Below, piece after piece: positions 25,985-36,663 of a DNA stretch of 64,000 nt. Both the position numbers and the translations under genes were made by a program. The first letter of the stretch is position 1. Each line of letters starts with the position of its first letter. The notes under the pieces were generated by a model. It made no database searches. It was not told the origin of the DNA and worked only from the letters and a program-made list of their open reading frames with translations. The stretch spans positions 62,001 through 126,000 of the forward strand of contig NZ_LQIW01000023.1 of assembly GCF_001500025.1 (NCBI RefSeq). The letters run 5' to 3'. The stretch is from Mycobacterium sp. IS-1590 (GTDB taxonomy: Bacteria > Actinomycetota > Actinomycetes > Mycobacteriales > Mycobacteriaceae).

Positions 25985-26132
25985 ACATACGCTTTGGTCT
26001 CAACACAATAGCGAGGCGCAGATCACACCCGCGGGCCGTTGCTGGGGCCGTTGGAGGACCTCGCCGCAGTCGGCACGCGGCCCGAAATCGATGACGACGC
26101 CGAAGCTTTGGCCCCGTCGCTCGCCAACGGTC

Positions 26133-26504
26133 TCAGCCGTAGAAGATCACCTGGTAGTCGGGGGTCCATGCGCCGTCGCGGCAGCTCAGCGGAATCCCGT
26201 CGGGGGTCTGGGCAACTCCGGTGGCGTCGCCGCACGGTAGGCGGTTGGTGCGGATGCCGACCAGCGGCGGCGAGGAAACCCAGGTGCTGCGCGAGTTGCA
26301 CGCCAACGTGTTGCCCGAGGCGTCGATGCCGAAGTTGTAGCGGGTGTTCTGCACGCAGTGCGTGCCCTCCACCGCGGTCCGGTCGACGTACGGAACACAG
26401 TCGGCGCCGTCGCAGTAGCCGGGGGACGCCGGTGCATTCGCGGCGGTCATCAAAGGTGCGGCGACGAATCCGCACGCGAGCGCAGCTGCAGCCATGAGCC
26501 TCAT
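26133..26504 (-). CDS. Small secreted cysteine-containing protein
   Basis: A 123-residue protein with a cleavable signal peptide (about residues 1-28, cleavage after ANAPA). The mature part has six cysteines in pairs: YCDGADCVPY, HCVQNTR, LACNSR, LPCGDA and LSCRDG, suggesting disulfides. Exported proteins of this type (similar to GTPase-free, CxxxC-rich mycobacterial antigens) have no assigned role. It faces the DUF732 gene head-to-head. Confidence 0.75.
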   Translation of the reverse strand: MRLMAAAALACGFVAAPLMTAANAPASPGYCDGADCVPYVDRTAVEGTHCVQNTRYNFGIDASGNTLACNSRSTWVSSPPLVGIRTNRLPCGDATGVAQTPDGIPLSCRDGAWTPDYQVIFYG

Positions 26505-26561
26505 AGCTGGCTAGCCTAAGTGCCCCGCATCGACGGTGGACACGGAATAGGCTCTTAAGCC

Positions 26562-26900
26562 ATGAAGCCGGTGATGGTCACCCTGGTCGCCGCCGCGGGT
26601 GCGGCTGCGATGATCTGCGCGCCGACGGCCAACGCCGACGCGGTCGCGTATCTGGTCAACGTGCACGTGCGACCGGGGTACAACTTCCCCAACGCCGACG
26701 CCGCCCTCGGCTACGGCAGGACGATCTGCGACCGGGTGGCGGGCAAGATGAGCTACGGCCAGCTGGTGGACCAGGTGACCGCCGATTTCCGCACGACCGA
26801 CAAGTACCAGGGCGCATACCTGATCAACCAGGCGGTGAACGAACTCTGCCCAGCGCAGATCTGGCAGCTGCGCCAGTCGGCCGCCGGCTACACCGGATGA
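26562..26900 (+). CDS. Secreted DUF732 protein
   Basis: A 112-residue protein: signal peptide to about residue 26 (ANADAVAYL), then a DUF732 domain with GYGRTICDRVAG and NELCPAQIW, whose two cysteines likely form a disulfide. DUF732 proteins are mycobacterial exported proteins of unknown function. A TAGGCT hexamer lies 8 bases before the ATG. A GC-rich hairpin follows the stop codon by 5 bases. Confidence 0.85.
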   Translation: MKPVMVTLVAAAGAAAMICAPTANADAVAYLVNVHVRPGYNFPNADAALGYGRTICDRVAGKMSYGQLVDQVTADFRTTDKYQGAYLINQAVNELCPAQIWQLRQSAAGYTG

Positions 26901-26905
26901 AAAAC

Positions 26906-26931
26906 GGCGGCGCCCCTGTCGGGACGCCGCC
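26906..26931. terminator. Hairpin terminator after DUF732 gene
   Basis: GGCGGCG (26906-26912) pairs with CGCCGCC (26925-26931), with CCC/GGG inside the loop extending the stem. TTCTCTC follows. It lies between convergent genes and could serve both. Confidence 0.7.
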
Positions 26932-26954
26932 TTCTCTCGCGCTCGATGACCTGC

Positions 26955-27419
26955 CTACGGGCAGGTGACCTCGATCTCGAACGGCTTGTTGACCGGCTGC
27001 AACGGGTTGGCCATGTCGACACCCGTCGCGGTGCCGCTGATCTTGTACGTCTTGCCGTCCTTCTCGGCCTTGGCCTCGCCCTGGCCTGCGCCGCTCTGGT
27101 AGCCGAGCGTCACGCCGTTGACGTTGCCCAGGCCGACGGACTGCACCGTCGGTTCGTCACCGGAGCTGACGACGGCGCCGATGCCGGTGGTGGCGTCGCC
27201 GATCGCGATGTTGGTGTTCCCGCCCATGTCACTGCACACGACAGTGCCCTGAACGGCCTGATCCTGACCGTCGATCGTGACGGTGGTCTTACCCTCCGCC
27301 GACGCGGCCGTCGAGGTCTCACCCGAAGTTTCGGACTTCTTCTCACCCGAGGAGCAGCCGGACAGACCGGCGATGACGATCGCCGCGCCGCCGACGGCGA
27401 CCAGGAAACCACGCTTCAC
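26955..27419 (-). CDS. lpqH: 19 kDa lipoprotein antigen LpqH
   Basis: A 154-residue lipoprotein: lipobox LSGC (Cys22), a Ser/Thr-rich linker (about 25-48) and a LpqH domain with [17 protein letters not shown] and the C-terminal EIEVTCP; those two cysteines should pair. In M. tuberculosis LpqH is a surface TLR2 agonist antigen. The GTG start has a good ribosome site (GGAG eight bases upstream). The related gene at 27538 lies upstream on the same strand. LpqH is next to the alkyl sulfatase region in M. tuberculosis (Rv3763), but here it lies 14 kb away from it. Confidence 0.88.
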   Translation of the reverse strand: MKRGFLVAVGGAAIVIAGLSGCSSGEKKSETSGETSTAASAEGKTTVTIDGQDQAVQGTVVCSDMGGNTNIAIGDATTGIGAVVSSGDEPTVQSVGLGNVNGVTLGYQSGAGQGEAKAEKDGKTYKISGTATGVDMANPLQPVNKPFEIEVTCP

Positions 27420-27537
27420 CCTGTTCTCCTTTGTGTGTGTGACCCGTCAAGATCGGATCATCAGAAAGCAGTATGGTTCGCGCGAAACCCGCCAACAGCG
27501 TTTCGGGCAAAAATTGATCGTCCGCCGCAATGCCTGC

Positions 27538-29279
<1,742 letters not shown>

Positions 29280-29335
29280 CCGCCGGTTTCGCTGCGCAAA
29301 ACATCGCTCAGCGATCGTTTTCGCCCCGGATCCCG

Positions 29336-29341
29336 TACTTT
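29336..29341 (+). promoter_or_regulatory. -10 hexamer of saccharopine dehydrogenase-like gene
   Basis: TACTTT precedes the ATG at 29349 by 7 bases with no Shine-Dalgarno sequence. It fits a leaderless start. Confidence 0.5.
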
Positions 29342-29348
29342 CTAGGCC

Positions 29349-30554
29349 ATGCGAATTCTGCTGATCGGCGCCGGTGGTGTGGGCGCGGCCTTCTGCTCGA
29401 TCGCGGCGCGGCGCGACTTCTTCGACGCGCTCGTCGTCGCCGACTACGACGAGCACCGCGCCCGGCGGGCCGCCGACGCGGTGGAGGATGCGCGGTTCGT
29501 CGCCGCGCGGGTGGACGCCACCTCCGCCGACGCGGTCGCCGACCTCGTCCGCGCACACGGGATCACCCATGTGATGAACGCCGTCGACCCACGCTTCGTG
29601 ATGCCGATCTTCGACGGCGCGTTGGCCGGCGATGCCGACTACCTCGACATGGCGATGAGCCTGTCGCGGCGCCATCCCGAGCAGCCGTACGCGCTCACCG
29701 GGATCAAGCTCGGCGACCAGCAGTTCGCCGCCGAGCAGCGCTGGCGCGACGCGGGTCGGCTCGCCCTTGTCGGCATCGGCGTCGAGCCCGGGCTGTCGGA
29801 TGTGTTCGCGCGCTACGCCGCCGACCACCTGTTCGCCGAGATCGACGAGCTCGGCACCCGGGACGGGTCGAACCTGACCGTCGACGGTTACGACTTCGCC
29901 CCGTCGTTCTCGATCTGGACCACCATCGAGGAATGCCTCAACCCGCCGGTGGTCTGGGAGGCTGATCGGGGCTGGTTCACCACCGAACCCTTCAGCGAGC
30001 CAGAGGTTTTCGACTTCCCCGACGGCATCGGACCCGTCGAGTGCGTGAACGTCGAGCACGAGGAGGTGCTGTTGATGCCGCGCTGGGTCAAGTGCAAACG
30101 CGCGACGTTCAAGTACGGGCTCGGCGAGGAGTTCATCGGCGTGCTCAAGACACTGCACAAGCTCGGGCTCGACCGCACCGAGAAGGTGAACGTCGGAGGC
30201 GTGGAGGTCAGCCCCCGCGACGTGGTGGCGGCCTGCCTGCCCGACCCCGCCACGCTCGGGCCGAAGATGCGCGGAAAGACATGCGCCGGTCTGTGGGTGA
30301 CGGGGACCGGCAAGGACGGCAACCCGCGGTCGACCTACCTGTACCACGTCGTCGACAACGAATGGTCGATGGCTGAATACGGGCATCAATGCGTGGTCTG
30401 GCAGACGGCGATCAATCCGGTTGTCGCCCTTGAGCTTCTGGCCGATGGCACCTGGAGTGGCAGCGGTGTGCTCGGCCCCGAGGCCTTCGACGCGGTGCCG
30501 TGTCTGGACCTGTTGACGGCCTACGGCTCGCCGTGGGACCACAAAAACCTCTAG
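29349..30554 (+). CDS. Saccharopine dehydrogenase family protein
   Basis: A 401-residue protein with an N-terminal Rossmann domain (LLIGAGGVGAAFCSIA, VDATSADAVADLV, NAVDPRFVMPIF) and a C-terminal saccharopine dehydrogenase domain (TFKYGLGEEFIGVLKTLHKLG and TGTGKDGNPRSTYLYHVVD). This branch may act in lysine degradation or oxidise a related secondary amine; substrate specificity is not readable. It lies between tgt and gluQRS. A predicted -10 sits 7 bases before the ATG. Confidence 0.85.
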   Translation: MRILLIGAGGVGAAFCSIAARRDFFDALVVADYDEHRARRAADAVEDARFVAARVDATSADAVADLVRAHGITHVMNAVDPRFVMPIFDGALAGDADYLDMAMSLSRRHPEQPYALTGIKLGDQQFAAEQRWRDAGRLALVGIGVEPGLSDVFARYAADHLFAEIDELGTRDGSNLTVDGYDFAPSFSIWTTIEECLNPPVVWEADRGWFTTEPFSEPEVFDFPDGIGPVECVNVEHEEVLLMPRWVKCKRATFKYGLGEEFIGVLKTLHKLGLDRTEKVNVGGVEVSPRDVVAACLPDPATLGPKMRGKTCAGLWVTGTGKDGNPRSTYLYHVVDNEWSMAEYGHQCVVWQTAINPVVALELLADGTWSGSGVLGPEAFDAVPCLDLLTAYGSPWDHKNL

Positions 30555-30651
30555 CGCGAACGTGGGTTACCCGCACGCGTCCGGGCCGGTAAGCGTGTGT
30601 CGATCCCACACTCGGCGCGGGGGTTTCCGGCGGCCCGGTCGATTGGCCGCG

Positions 30652-30708
30652 GCGCGGTGGGTTGGCGGCGGCGCGGTGGGTTGGCGGCGGCGCGGTGGGT
30701 TGGCGGCG
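30652..30708 (+). repeat. Three-copy 19-base tandem repeat
   Basis: Three near-identical 19-base units of GCGCGGTGGGTTGGCGGCG, with the T of each unit at 30658, 30677 and 30696. The spacing is constant at 19. It lies in the gap between the saccharopine dehydrogenase-like gene and convergent gluQRS. A candidate variable-number tandem repeat. Confidence 0.85.
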
Positions 30709-30737
30709 GCCGCACACAGGTAGTGACTCGCCGAGCG

Positions 30738-31607
30738 TCAATCGGGCCGGTAGATCCACGGGGTGCGCGGAAGCGCGGCCGGATCGAACTCGGCGAGCAT
30801 GCCCTCGACGTCGCGAGCCTGCCAGCCCAACGATTCGCTGATCTGGGCGAGCGCCCGCGCGACGCCGATCTCGGCCAGTGTCACGGCCCCGTCGCGTTTG
30901 GCCAACCGTGCGCCGTCTTCGTTGAGTACCAGTGCGACGTGGGCGTACACGGGCTCGGGATGACCCAGCATCCGCGCCAGATACGCCTGTCGCGGCGAGG
31001 AGGCCAGTAGGTCGTCCCCGCGCACCACCTGGTCGACGCCCTGGGTCGCGTCGTCGACAACGACCGCGAGGTTGTAGGCGGGCACCCCGTCGCCGCGGCG
31101 CACGACGAAGTCGTCGACGATGCCGGTGTAGTCGCCGTGCAGTACGTCGTGCACGGTGTGCACGATCGCGTCGGTGCGCAGACGCAGCGCGGGCGGACGG
31201 CCCGTCTCAGCCCGCCGCGTTGCGCGCTCGGTGTCGGTGAGGTCGCGGCACGTGCCCGGGTAGGCCCCTTGCGGCGCATGCGGCGCACGTGGGGCCTGCG
31301 CGATATCCTTTCGGCTGCAATAACATTCGTAGAGAAGACCACGTCCGTCCAACTCTGCGATCGCGACGTCGTAGCGCTCGGGGTGTTCGGACTGCCACTC
31401 GACGACGTCCCACGTCAATCCGATCGCGGCCAGGTCGGCCAGTTGGCGACGGCCGATATCGGCGAAGGTGCGGTCGTCGAGGTCGTCGACGCGCATGAGG
31501 AACCGCCGGCCGGTGGAGCGGGCGAACAACCAGGCCAGAACGGCGGTGCGGAGGTTTCCGATGTGCAGGTCCGCCGAGGGGCTCGGGGCGAACCTGCCGG
31601 CGGTCAT
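30738..31607 (-). CDS. gluQRS: Glutamyl-Q tRNA(Asp) synthetase
   Basis: A 289-residue truncated glutamyl-tRNA synthetase: class I signature [14 protein letters not shown], the KMSKS-like segment [10 protein letters not shown], zinc-type cysteines in CYCSRKDI and GTCRDL, and no anticodon-binding domain. It attaches glutamate to the queuosine at position 34 of tRNA(Asp). It requires Q-modified tRNA, so its presence next to tgt is functionally consistent. A TAGATT hexamer lies 6 bases before the ATG at 31607. Confidence 0.92.
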   Translation of the reverse strand: MTAGRFAPSPSADLHIGNLRTAVLAWLFARSTGRRFLMRVDDLDDRTFADIGRRQLADLAAIGLTWDVVEWQSEHPERYDVAIAELDGRGLLYECYCSRKDIAQAPRAPHAPQGAYPGTCRDLTDTERATRRAETGRPPALRLRTDAIVHTVHDVLHGDYTGIVDDFVVRRGDGVPAYNLAVVVDDATQGVDQVVRGDDLLASSPRQAYLARMLGHPEPVYAHVALVLNEDGARLAKRDGAVTLAEIGVARALAQISESLGWQARDVEGMLAEFDPAALPRTPWIYRPD

Positions 31608-31613
31608 GCTCGC

Positions 31614-31619
31614 AATCTA
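31614..31619 (-). promoter_or_regulatory. -10 hexamer of gluQRS
   Basis: TAGATT on the minus strand is followed by a 6-base spacer and the ATG at 31607. It fits a leaderless start. Confidence 0.5.
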
Positions 31620-31811
31620 ACCGCCCGCCCTCCGGCGTCGCGGTGTGTCCACCCCCGGATTCCTTTACACCGATCACCTTTCGTGCAATGTGGGTATCCC
31701 CCGACGTGCGCTGGTAGTTTGCCTATGCACCGAGAAACACGGCCCCATCGCCGGCGCTCGCCGTGCAGGCGTCCCAAGGGTCGTGCCCGACGGACGCTAG
31801 GAGGCCGCAAC

Positions 31812-33200
31812 GTGGATCCCCACGGTTCCACCCGCCCGCAGCACGAAACTCAGAAGGACTCACCCTCGCCGGGTGATGTGAAGAAGGCGATCGCGGCCTC
31901 GGCCGTCGGCAACTACACCGAATGGTTCGACTACGGGCTCTACGCCTATGGGGTCTCCTACATCTCGACGGCCATCTTCCCGGGCGACGGGGCGACCGCG
32001 ACGTTGTTGGCTCTGATGACCTTCGCCGTTTCCTTCCTGGTCCGCCCCCTGGGCGGGTTCGTATGGGGACCACTGGGCGACCGCCTCGGGCGGCGCCGCA
32101 TCCTGGCCATCACGATCCTGGTGATGGCCGGTGCGACGCTGTGCGTGGGACTTGTGCCGAGCTACGACACGATCGGGATCTGGGCGCCCGTGCTGATGGT
32201 GCTCCTGCGGATGATCCAAGGCTTCTCGACGGGCGGAGAGTACGGCGGCGCCGCCACCTTCATGGCCGAGTACGCCCCCACCCGCCGTCGCGGAGTGCTG
32301 GGCAGCTTCCTGGAGTTCGGCACCCTGGCCGGTTTCTCGACGGGAGCCCTGTTGATGCTCGGGTTCTCGCTGATCCTGTCCGACGACCAGATGGACGTGT
32401 GGGGTTGGCGGATGCCCTTCCTCATCGCTGCGCCCCTCGGTCTGATCGGCCTCTATCTGCGCAGTCGACTCGACGAGACGCCGGTCTTCAAAGAGCTCGA
32501 GAGAGAAGGGGAGCAGGAGAAGAACATCTGGGCCGAGTTCAAGGATCTGATCGTTCGATACAGGGGACCGATCCTGCGACTGGGCGGTCTGGTCGTCGCC
32601 CTCAACGTCGTCAACTACACGCTGCTCACCTACATGCCCACCTATCTCGAGCAGTCGATCGGCCTGTCCACCGATATGTCGTTGATCGTGCCGATCATCG
32701 GGATGCTGTCGATGATGATCTTCCTGCCGTTCGCGGGCCTGGCGTCGGATCGGTTCGGCCGCAAGCCGGTCTGGTGGATCTCGTTGATCGGGTTGTTCGT
32801 CGCGGGAATTCCGATGTTCATGCTGATGTCGACCGGGGCGATCGGCGCCGTCATCGGCTACGCCGTGTTGGGGCTGCTCTACGTCCCGCAGTTGGCGACC
32901 ATCTCGGCGACGTTCCCGGCGATGTTCCCGACGCAGGTGCGCTACGCCGGGTTCGCGATCGCCTACAACGTTTCGACAGCACTGTTCGGCGGCACGGCCC
33001 CGGCGGTCAACGACTGGTTGATCGGCGCGACGGGCGACAACCTCGTGCCCGCGTACTACATGATGGGTGCCTGCATCGTCGGCGCAATCGCCCTGGCAAG
33101 GCTCCCCGAGACGGCCCGGTGCCCCATCAACGGCACCGAGATACCCGGCACCCCGGCAGCGCCGCCGCAGCTGGATTACGAACTGGAGACCAGTCGCTGA
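31812..33200 (+). CDS. MHS-family major facilitator (ProP-like) transporter
   Basis: A 462-residue transporter with twelve predicted membrane segments. The MHS/sugar-porter motif between segments 2 and 3 is WGPLGDRLGRRRILA, with GNYTEWFDYGLYAY at segment 1 and FAGLASDRFGRKPVWW later. MHS proteins symport metabolites such as proline, betaine, citrate or dicarboxylates with protons. The start is GTG 31812 because an AGGAGG site lies 7 bases upstream. The neighbouring aminotransferase is convergent, so the transporter is not in its transcript; no copy of the palindromic operator was noticed upstream. It is the obvious candidate to bring in the substrate of the next cluster. Confidence 0.9.
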   Translation: MDPHGSTRPQHETQKDSPSPGDVKKAIAASAVGNYTEWFDYGLYAYGVSYISTAIFPGDGATATLLALMTFAVSFLVRPLGGFVWGPLGDRLGRRRILAITILVMAGATLCVGLVPSYDTIGIWAPVLMVLLRMIQGFSTGGEYGGAATFMAEYAPTRRRGVLGSFLEFGTLAGFSTGALLMLGFSLILSDDQMDVWGWRMPFLIAAPLGLIGLYLRSRLDETPVFKELEREGEQEKNIWAEFKDLIVRYRGPILRLGGLVVALNVVNYTLLTYMPTYLEQSIGLSTDMSLIVPIIGMLSMMIFLPFAGLASDRFGRKPVWWISLIGLFVAGIPMFMLMSTGAIGAVIGYAVLGLLYVPQLATISATFPAMFPTQVRYAGFAIAYNVSTALFGGTAPAVNDWLIGATGDNLVPAYYMMGACIVGAIALARLPETARCPINGTEIPGTPAAPPQLDYELETSR

Positions 33201-33201
33201 G

Positions 33202-34482
33202 TCACAAGACGGCGTTCACCGCGTCGGACCAGACGCCCGCCGCCTCGTCGATCTGCTCGGCGGTCACGACGAGCGCGGGAATGAACCTGACGACCTGCCC
33301 CCAGGCGCCGCAGGTCAGCAGCAGCAGGCCGCGCCGGGCAGCCTCCTGCTGTACGGCAAGGGCCGTCGCTCCGTCGGGTCTGCCCGCGGCGTCGCGGAAT
33401 TCGGTGCCGAGCATCAAACCGAGACCGCGCACGTCGGCGATCGCGTCGAACTTGTCGCCAACGGTCTGCAACGCCTCGCGCAACTGCGCCCCGCGTGCGG
33501 CGGCGTTGTCGACCAGCCGCTCGTCGGCGATCACGTCGAGGGTGGCCACGGCAGCCGCGCACGCCACCGCGTTGGCGCCGTATGTACCGCCCTGCGAACC
33601 CGGCCACGCCCTCTCCATCAGCGCCGCAGGCGCGGCGATACCCGACAGCGGGAAGCCCGACGCGAGGCCCTTGGCGGTGATCAAGATGTCGGCGCGCACA
33701 CCCGAATCGCCGAAGAAGTGTTGACTGCCCCAGAACCGGCCGGTTCGGCCGAAGCCGGTCTGCACCTCGTCGACGACCAGCAGGATGCCGTGGGCGTCGG
33801 CGCGCTCGCGCAACCCGGCGAAGAACCGCTCATTGGCGGGCACATAACCGCCTTCGCCGAGGACGGGTTCGACGAAGAACGCGGCGGTGTCGGCGGGTGC
33901 GCTGATGGTCTGCAGGAGGTAGTCCAGCTGCGCCAGGGCGAAGTCGGTGGCCTGCTCGACCGGCCAGCCGAAGTGGCCCGGGTCCGGGAACGGCGCGACG
34001 TGCACCCCCGCCATCAACGGGGCGAAGCCCGAGCGGAACTTGGTGCCGGAGGTCGTCATCGACGCCGCTGCGACGGTGCGGCCGTGGAAGCCACCGTGGA
34101 AGACGATGACGTTGGGGCGCCCGGTGGCTTGTCGGGACAGTCGCAGGGCCGCCTCCACCGCTTCGCTTCCGGAGTTGGCGAAGAACAACCGGTCGAGCCC
34201 GGACGGCAGCACCTCTCCCATCCGTTCCACCAGGGTGAGCAGCGGCCGGTGCATGACGGTCGTGTACTGGCCGTGGATCAGCGTGGCGACCTGGCGCTGC
34301 GCCGCCTCCACCACCCGCGGATGACAGTGCCCGGTGCTGGTCACCCCGATGCCCGCGGTGAAGTCGAGATAGGGACGGTCCTGCTCGTCGTAGAGCAGCA
34401 CCCCTTCGCCACGGGCGGCCACGACACCGGTCGCCTGTCGAAGGATCGAGGAGAGCTGCGGGGCTTCGGACGCCGAATTCAT
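33202..34482 (-). CDS. Class III aminotransferase (GabT/omega-amino acid type)
   Basis: A 426-residue class III aminotransferase. The PLP lysine is in LITAKGLASGFP, the aspartate in LLVVDEVQTGFGRTG, and phosphate binding in FFANSGSEAVEAAL. It transfers the terminal amino group of an omega-amino acid (GABA, beta-alanine, 5-aminovalerate or similar) to a keto acid, giving a semialdehyde. The adjacent aldehyde dehydrogenase, divergent across 55 bases with a shared operator, would oxidise it. On the minus strand a TTGACA/GACGAT promoter with 17-base spacing lies across that operator. The native substrate is not known. Confidence 0.9.
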   Translation of the reverse strand: MNSASEAPQLSSILRQATGVVAARGEGVLLYDEQDRPYLDFTAGIGVTSTGHCHPRVVEAAQRQVATLIHGQYTTVMHRPLLTLVERMGEVLPSGLDRLFFANSGSEAVEAALRLSRQATGRPNVIVFHGGFHGRTVAAASMTTSGTKFRSGFAPLMAGVHVAPFPDPGHFGWPVEQATDFALAQLDYLLQTISAPADTAAFFVEPVLGEGGYVPANERFFAGLRERADAHGILLVVDEVQTGFGRTGRFWGSQHFFGDSGVRADILITAKGLASGFPLSGIAAPAALMERAWPGSQGGTYGANAVACAAAVATLDVIADERLVDNAAARGAQLREALQTVGDKFDAIADVRGLGLMLGTEFRDAAGRPDGATALAVQQEAARRGLLLLTCGAWGQVVRFIPALVVTAEQIDEAAGVWSDAVNAVL

Positions 34483-34508
34483 GCCATGATCGTCAGCGGT
34501 GCTCTGTA

Positions 34509-34522
34509 GATTGTCAACAATC
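34509..34522. promoter_or_regulatory. GntR-type operator palindrome, copy 1
   Basis: GATTGTCAACAATC is a near-perfect dyad (outer arms GATTGT/ACAATC). It covers TAGATT, the plausible -10 of the aldehyde dehydrogenase, and on the minus strand the TTGACA -35 of the aminotransferase. The same motif occurs at 37421 and 38228. Predicted operator of the FCD regulator at 36004. Confidence 0.7.
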
Positions 34523-34536
34523 CGACCAAGGGAGGC

Positions 34537-36000
34537 GTGGTGGATCGCGAACGGCACGTGATCGAGGCGGTGGACAAGCGGCTGTTCGTCGACGGAAAGT
34601 GGATCGACGCGAGCGAGGGACGCACCTTCGACGTCATCGACCCGGCGACAGGGCAGACGCTGTGCGCGGTCGCCGACGCCACGCCGGCCGACGCGCGTGC
34701 CGCCCTCGACGCGGCGGTCGCGGCCCAGCGCGAGTTCGCGGCGACACCGCCGCGGGCCCGAGCCGACATGTTGATGGCGGCCTTCGAGTTGCTGCACGCC
34801 CGTGTCGACGACCTTGCTCTGTTGATGACGCTGGAGATGGGCAAGCCACTTGCCGAGGCGCGAGGCGAAATCGCCTACGCCGCAGAGTTTTTCCGCCATT
34901 TTGCCGAGGAGGCCACCCGGATCGACGGCGGCTATCAGACCGCGCCCGCCGGCGGTGCCCGCTTCCTGATCACCCGCCAGCCCGTCGGGCCCTGTCTGCT
35001 GATCACCCCGTGGAACTTTCCGATGGCGATGGGCACCCGCAAGCTGGGACCGGCGATCGCCGCCGGGTGCACCAGCGTGATCAAACCGGCACACCAGACC
35101 CCGCTGACGATGTTGGCGCTCATGGGAATCCTCGACGAAGCGGGTGTGCCCGCCGGCGCCGTCAACTGCATCACCGCGATGGACGCCAACGCGGTGACAG
35201 AACCCCTGATCCGCTCGGGACTGGCGCGCAAACTGTCGTTCACCGGGTCGACCCGCGTGGGCCGCATCCTGCTCGAGCAGTGCGCGGAAAAGGTGTTGCG
35301 GACCTCGATGGAACTCGGCGGCAACGCCCCGTTCATCGTGTTCGCCGACGCCGATCTGGACGAGGCGGTCGACGGGGCGATGGCGGCCAAGATGCGCAAC
35401 ATGGGAGAGGCGTGCACGGCGGCGAACCGAATCTTCGTGCACGCCTCGGTGATCGACGAGTTCGGACGCCGGTTGGCCGAGCGGATGGGTGCGTTGAGCG
35501 TGGGTCGGGGCACCGAGGACGGGGTCAACGTCGGTCCGTTGGTCGACGACGCCGCACTGCACAAGGTGCAGGCGCTGGTCGACGACGCGGTCGGTCGCGG
35601 CGCGCGCGTGTTGACGGGCGGTGCGGCCGTTCCCGGCGACGGCTACTTCTACTCGCCGACCGTGCTGACCGGTGTGCCACGCGATGCGAGGATGGCGGGC
35701 GAGGAGATCTTCGGCCCGGTCGCACCGCTGACCCCGTTCGAGACCGAGGACGACGTCGTCGCCGCGGCCAACGACACCGAATACGGCTTGGTGGCTTACG
35801 TTTTCACCAACGACCTGCGGCGGGCGCTGCGGGTCGCCGAGGCCTTGGAGACCGGCATGGTGGGGTTGAACCAGGGCATCGTGTCCAACCCCGCGGCACC
35901 GTTCGGCGGCGTCAAACAATCCGGGCTCGGCCGCGAAGGCGGTTCGGTGGGCATCGACGAGTTCCTGGAAACCAAGTACGTCGGCATCGCCCTGGTGTGA
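34537..36000 (+). CDS. NAD(P)-dependent aldehyde dehydrogenase, succinate-semialdehyde type
   Basis: A 487-residue aldehyde dehydrogenase of the GabD group. Cofactor and active-site residues are visible: ITPWNFPMAMGTRKLGPA, the FTGSTRVGR motif, the general base in SMELGGNAPF and the nucleophilic Cys in GEACTAANRI. It oxidises a semialdehyde (succinate, glutarate or malonate semialdehyde are the usual candidates). GTG start with GGGAGG a few bases upstream; GTG 34540 is equally possible. Together with the divergent aminotransferase it forms an omega-amino-acid to dicarboxylate route. Confidence 0.92.
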   Translation: MVDRERHVIEAVDKRLFVDGKWIDASEGRTFDVIDPATGQTLCAVADATPADARAALDAAVAAQREFAATPPRARADMLMAAFELLHARVDDLALLMTLEMGKPLAEARGEIAYAAEFFRHFAEEATRIDGGYQTAPAGGARFLITRQPVGPCLLITPWNFPMAMGTRKLGPAIAAGCTSVIKPAHQTPLTMLALMGILDEAGVPAGAVNCITAMDANAVTEPLIRSGLARKLSFTGSTRVGRILLEQCAEKVLRTSMELGGNAPFIVFADADLDEAVDGAMAAKMRNMGEACTAANRIFVHASVIDEFGRRLAERMGALSVGRGTEDGVNVGPLVDDAALHKVQALVDDAVGRGARVLTGGAAVPGDGYFYSPTVLTGVPRDARMAGEEIFGPVAPLTPFETEDDVVAAANDTEYGLVAYVFTNDLRRALRVAEALETGMVGLNQGIVSNPAAPFGGVKQSGLGREGGSVGIDEFLETKYVGIALV

Positions 36001-36003
36001 GAC

Positions 36004-36663
36004 TCAGGCGCCGCGCGACACCCGCTCGACCAGCCGGTCGACCGCGTCCTCCATATGAGCGATCAGCAGCTTGTCCGACAGTTGCACATCACCGGCCCGG
36101 ATCGCGCTGGCCAACGCGTGATGTTCGACGACCCTGTCGTTGGGGTTGTCGTAGGTGTCGGCCAGCGCGTGCACACACATCCGCGTCTCCACGAGATACG
36201 TCTGGTGCATCCGCGACAGCCGCTCACTGCCCGCCAGCTCGACAAGGCGCTCGTGGAACCGGATGTCGGCCTCGCTGCCCTCCTCGACGTCGGCGGCCGC
36301 GGCCATCTCCTCGACGATCGCCAGCAGCTCGTCGCCCGCAGACGCGTAGTCGCCCTGCAGGATCCGGCGGGTGGCGGCGCGTTCGATGGCCTCGCGCGCG
36401 AGGTACATGTCGGAGGCCACCTCGGGCGTCATGTCGATGACGAACACCCCGCGGTTGCGGATGGCGATCAGCAGACCCTCCTGGGTCAGCCGCTGCATGC
36501 CTTCCCGCAGTGGGCCGCGGCTGACGCCGAGTTTGCGGGCCAGGTCGGCCTCGATCAGCTGCGTGCCGGGGGCGAGCTCCCCGTGTGCGATCGCCTGCCG
36601 AAGCTTGTCGGCGACGATGCTCGGCGTGGACTCCTGTTCCACCGGCGCGAGGAACTCGGTCAT
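36004..36663 (-). CDS. GntR/FCD family transcriptional regulator
   Basis: A 219-residue GntR protein. An N-terminal winged helix (about 12-80; LGVSRGPLREGMQRLTQEGL) is followed by an FCD ligand-binding domain (about 90-215) with metal-binding-type residues including AREAIERAATRR, FHERLVELAGSERL and VEHHALASAIRAGD. FCD regulators sense organic acids and usually repress catabolic genes. Its ATG overlaps the stop codon of the upstream gene in the same operon, so it is likely self-regulated through the operator at 37421. It is the best candidate to bind the three palindromes in this cluster. Confidence 0.93.
   Translation of the reverse strand: MTEFLAPVEQESTPSIVADKLRQAIAHGELAPGTQLIEADLARKLGVSRGPLREGMQRLTQEGLLIAIRNRGVFVIDMTPEVASDMYLAREAIERAATRRILQGDYASAGDELLAIVEEMAAAADVEEGSEADIRFHERLVELAGSERLSRMHQTYLVETRMCVHALADTYDNPNDRVVEHHALASAIRAGDVQLSDKLLIAHMEDAVDRLVERVSRGA

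Noticed and set aside
30652..30708. Possible CRISPR array from repeated GC-rich units
   Set aside because: Units are 19 bases in direct contact with no spacers and there are no cas genes; it is a tandem repeat.
31137..31811. Upstream extension of the MHS transporter frame
   Set aside because: It is antisense to gluQRS and the strong AGGAGG site before the GTG at 31812 fixes the start.
33202..35919. A 905-codon open frame on the minus strand across the aminotransferase and beyond
   Set aside because: The part above 34482 is the antisense of the aldehyde dehydrogenase and has no family likeness; only 33202-34482 is the aminotransferase.
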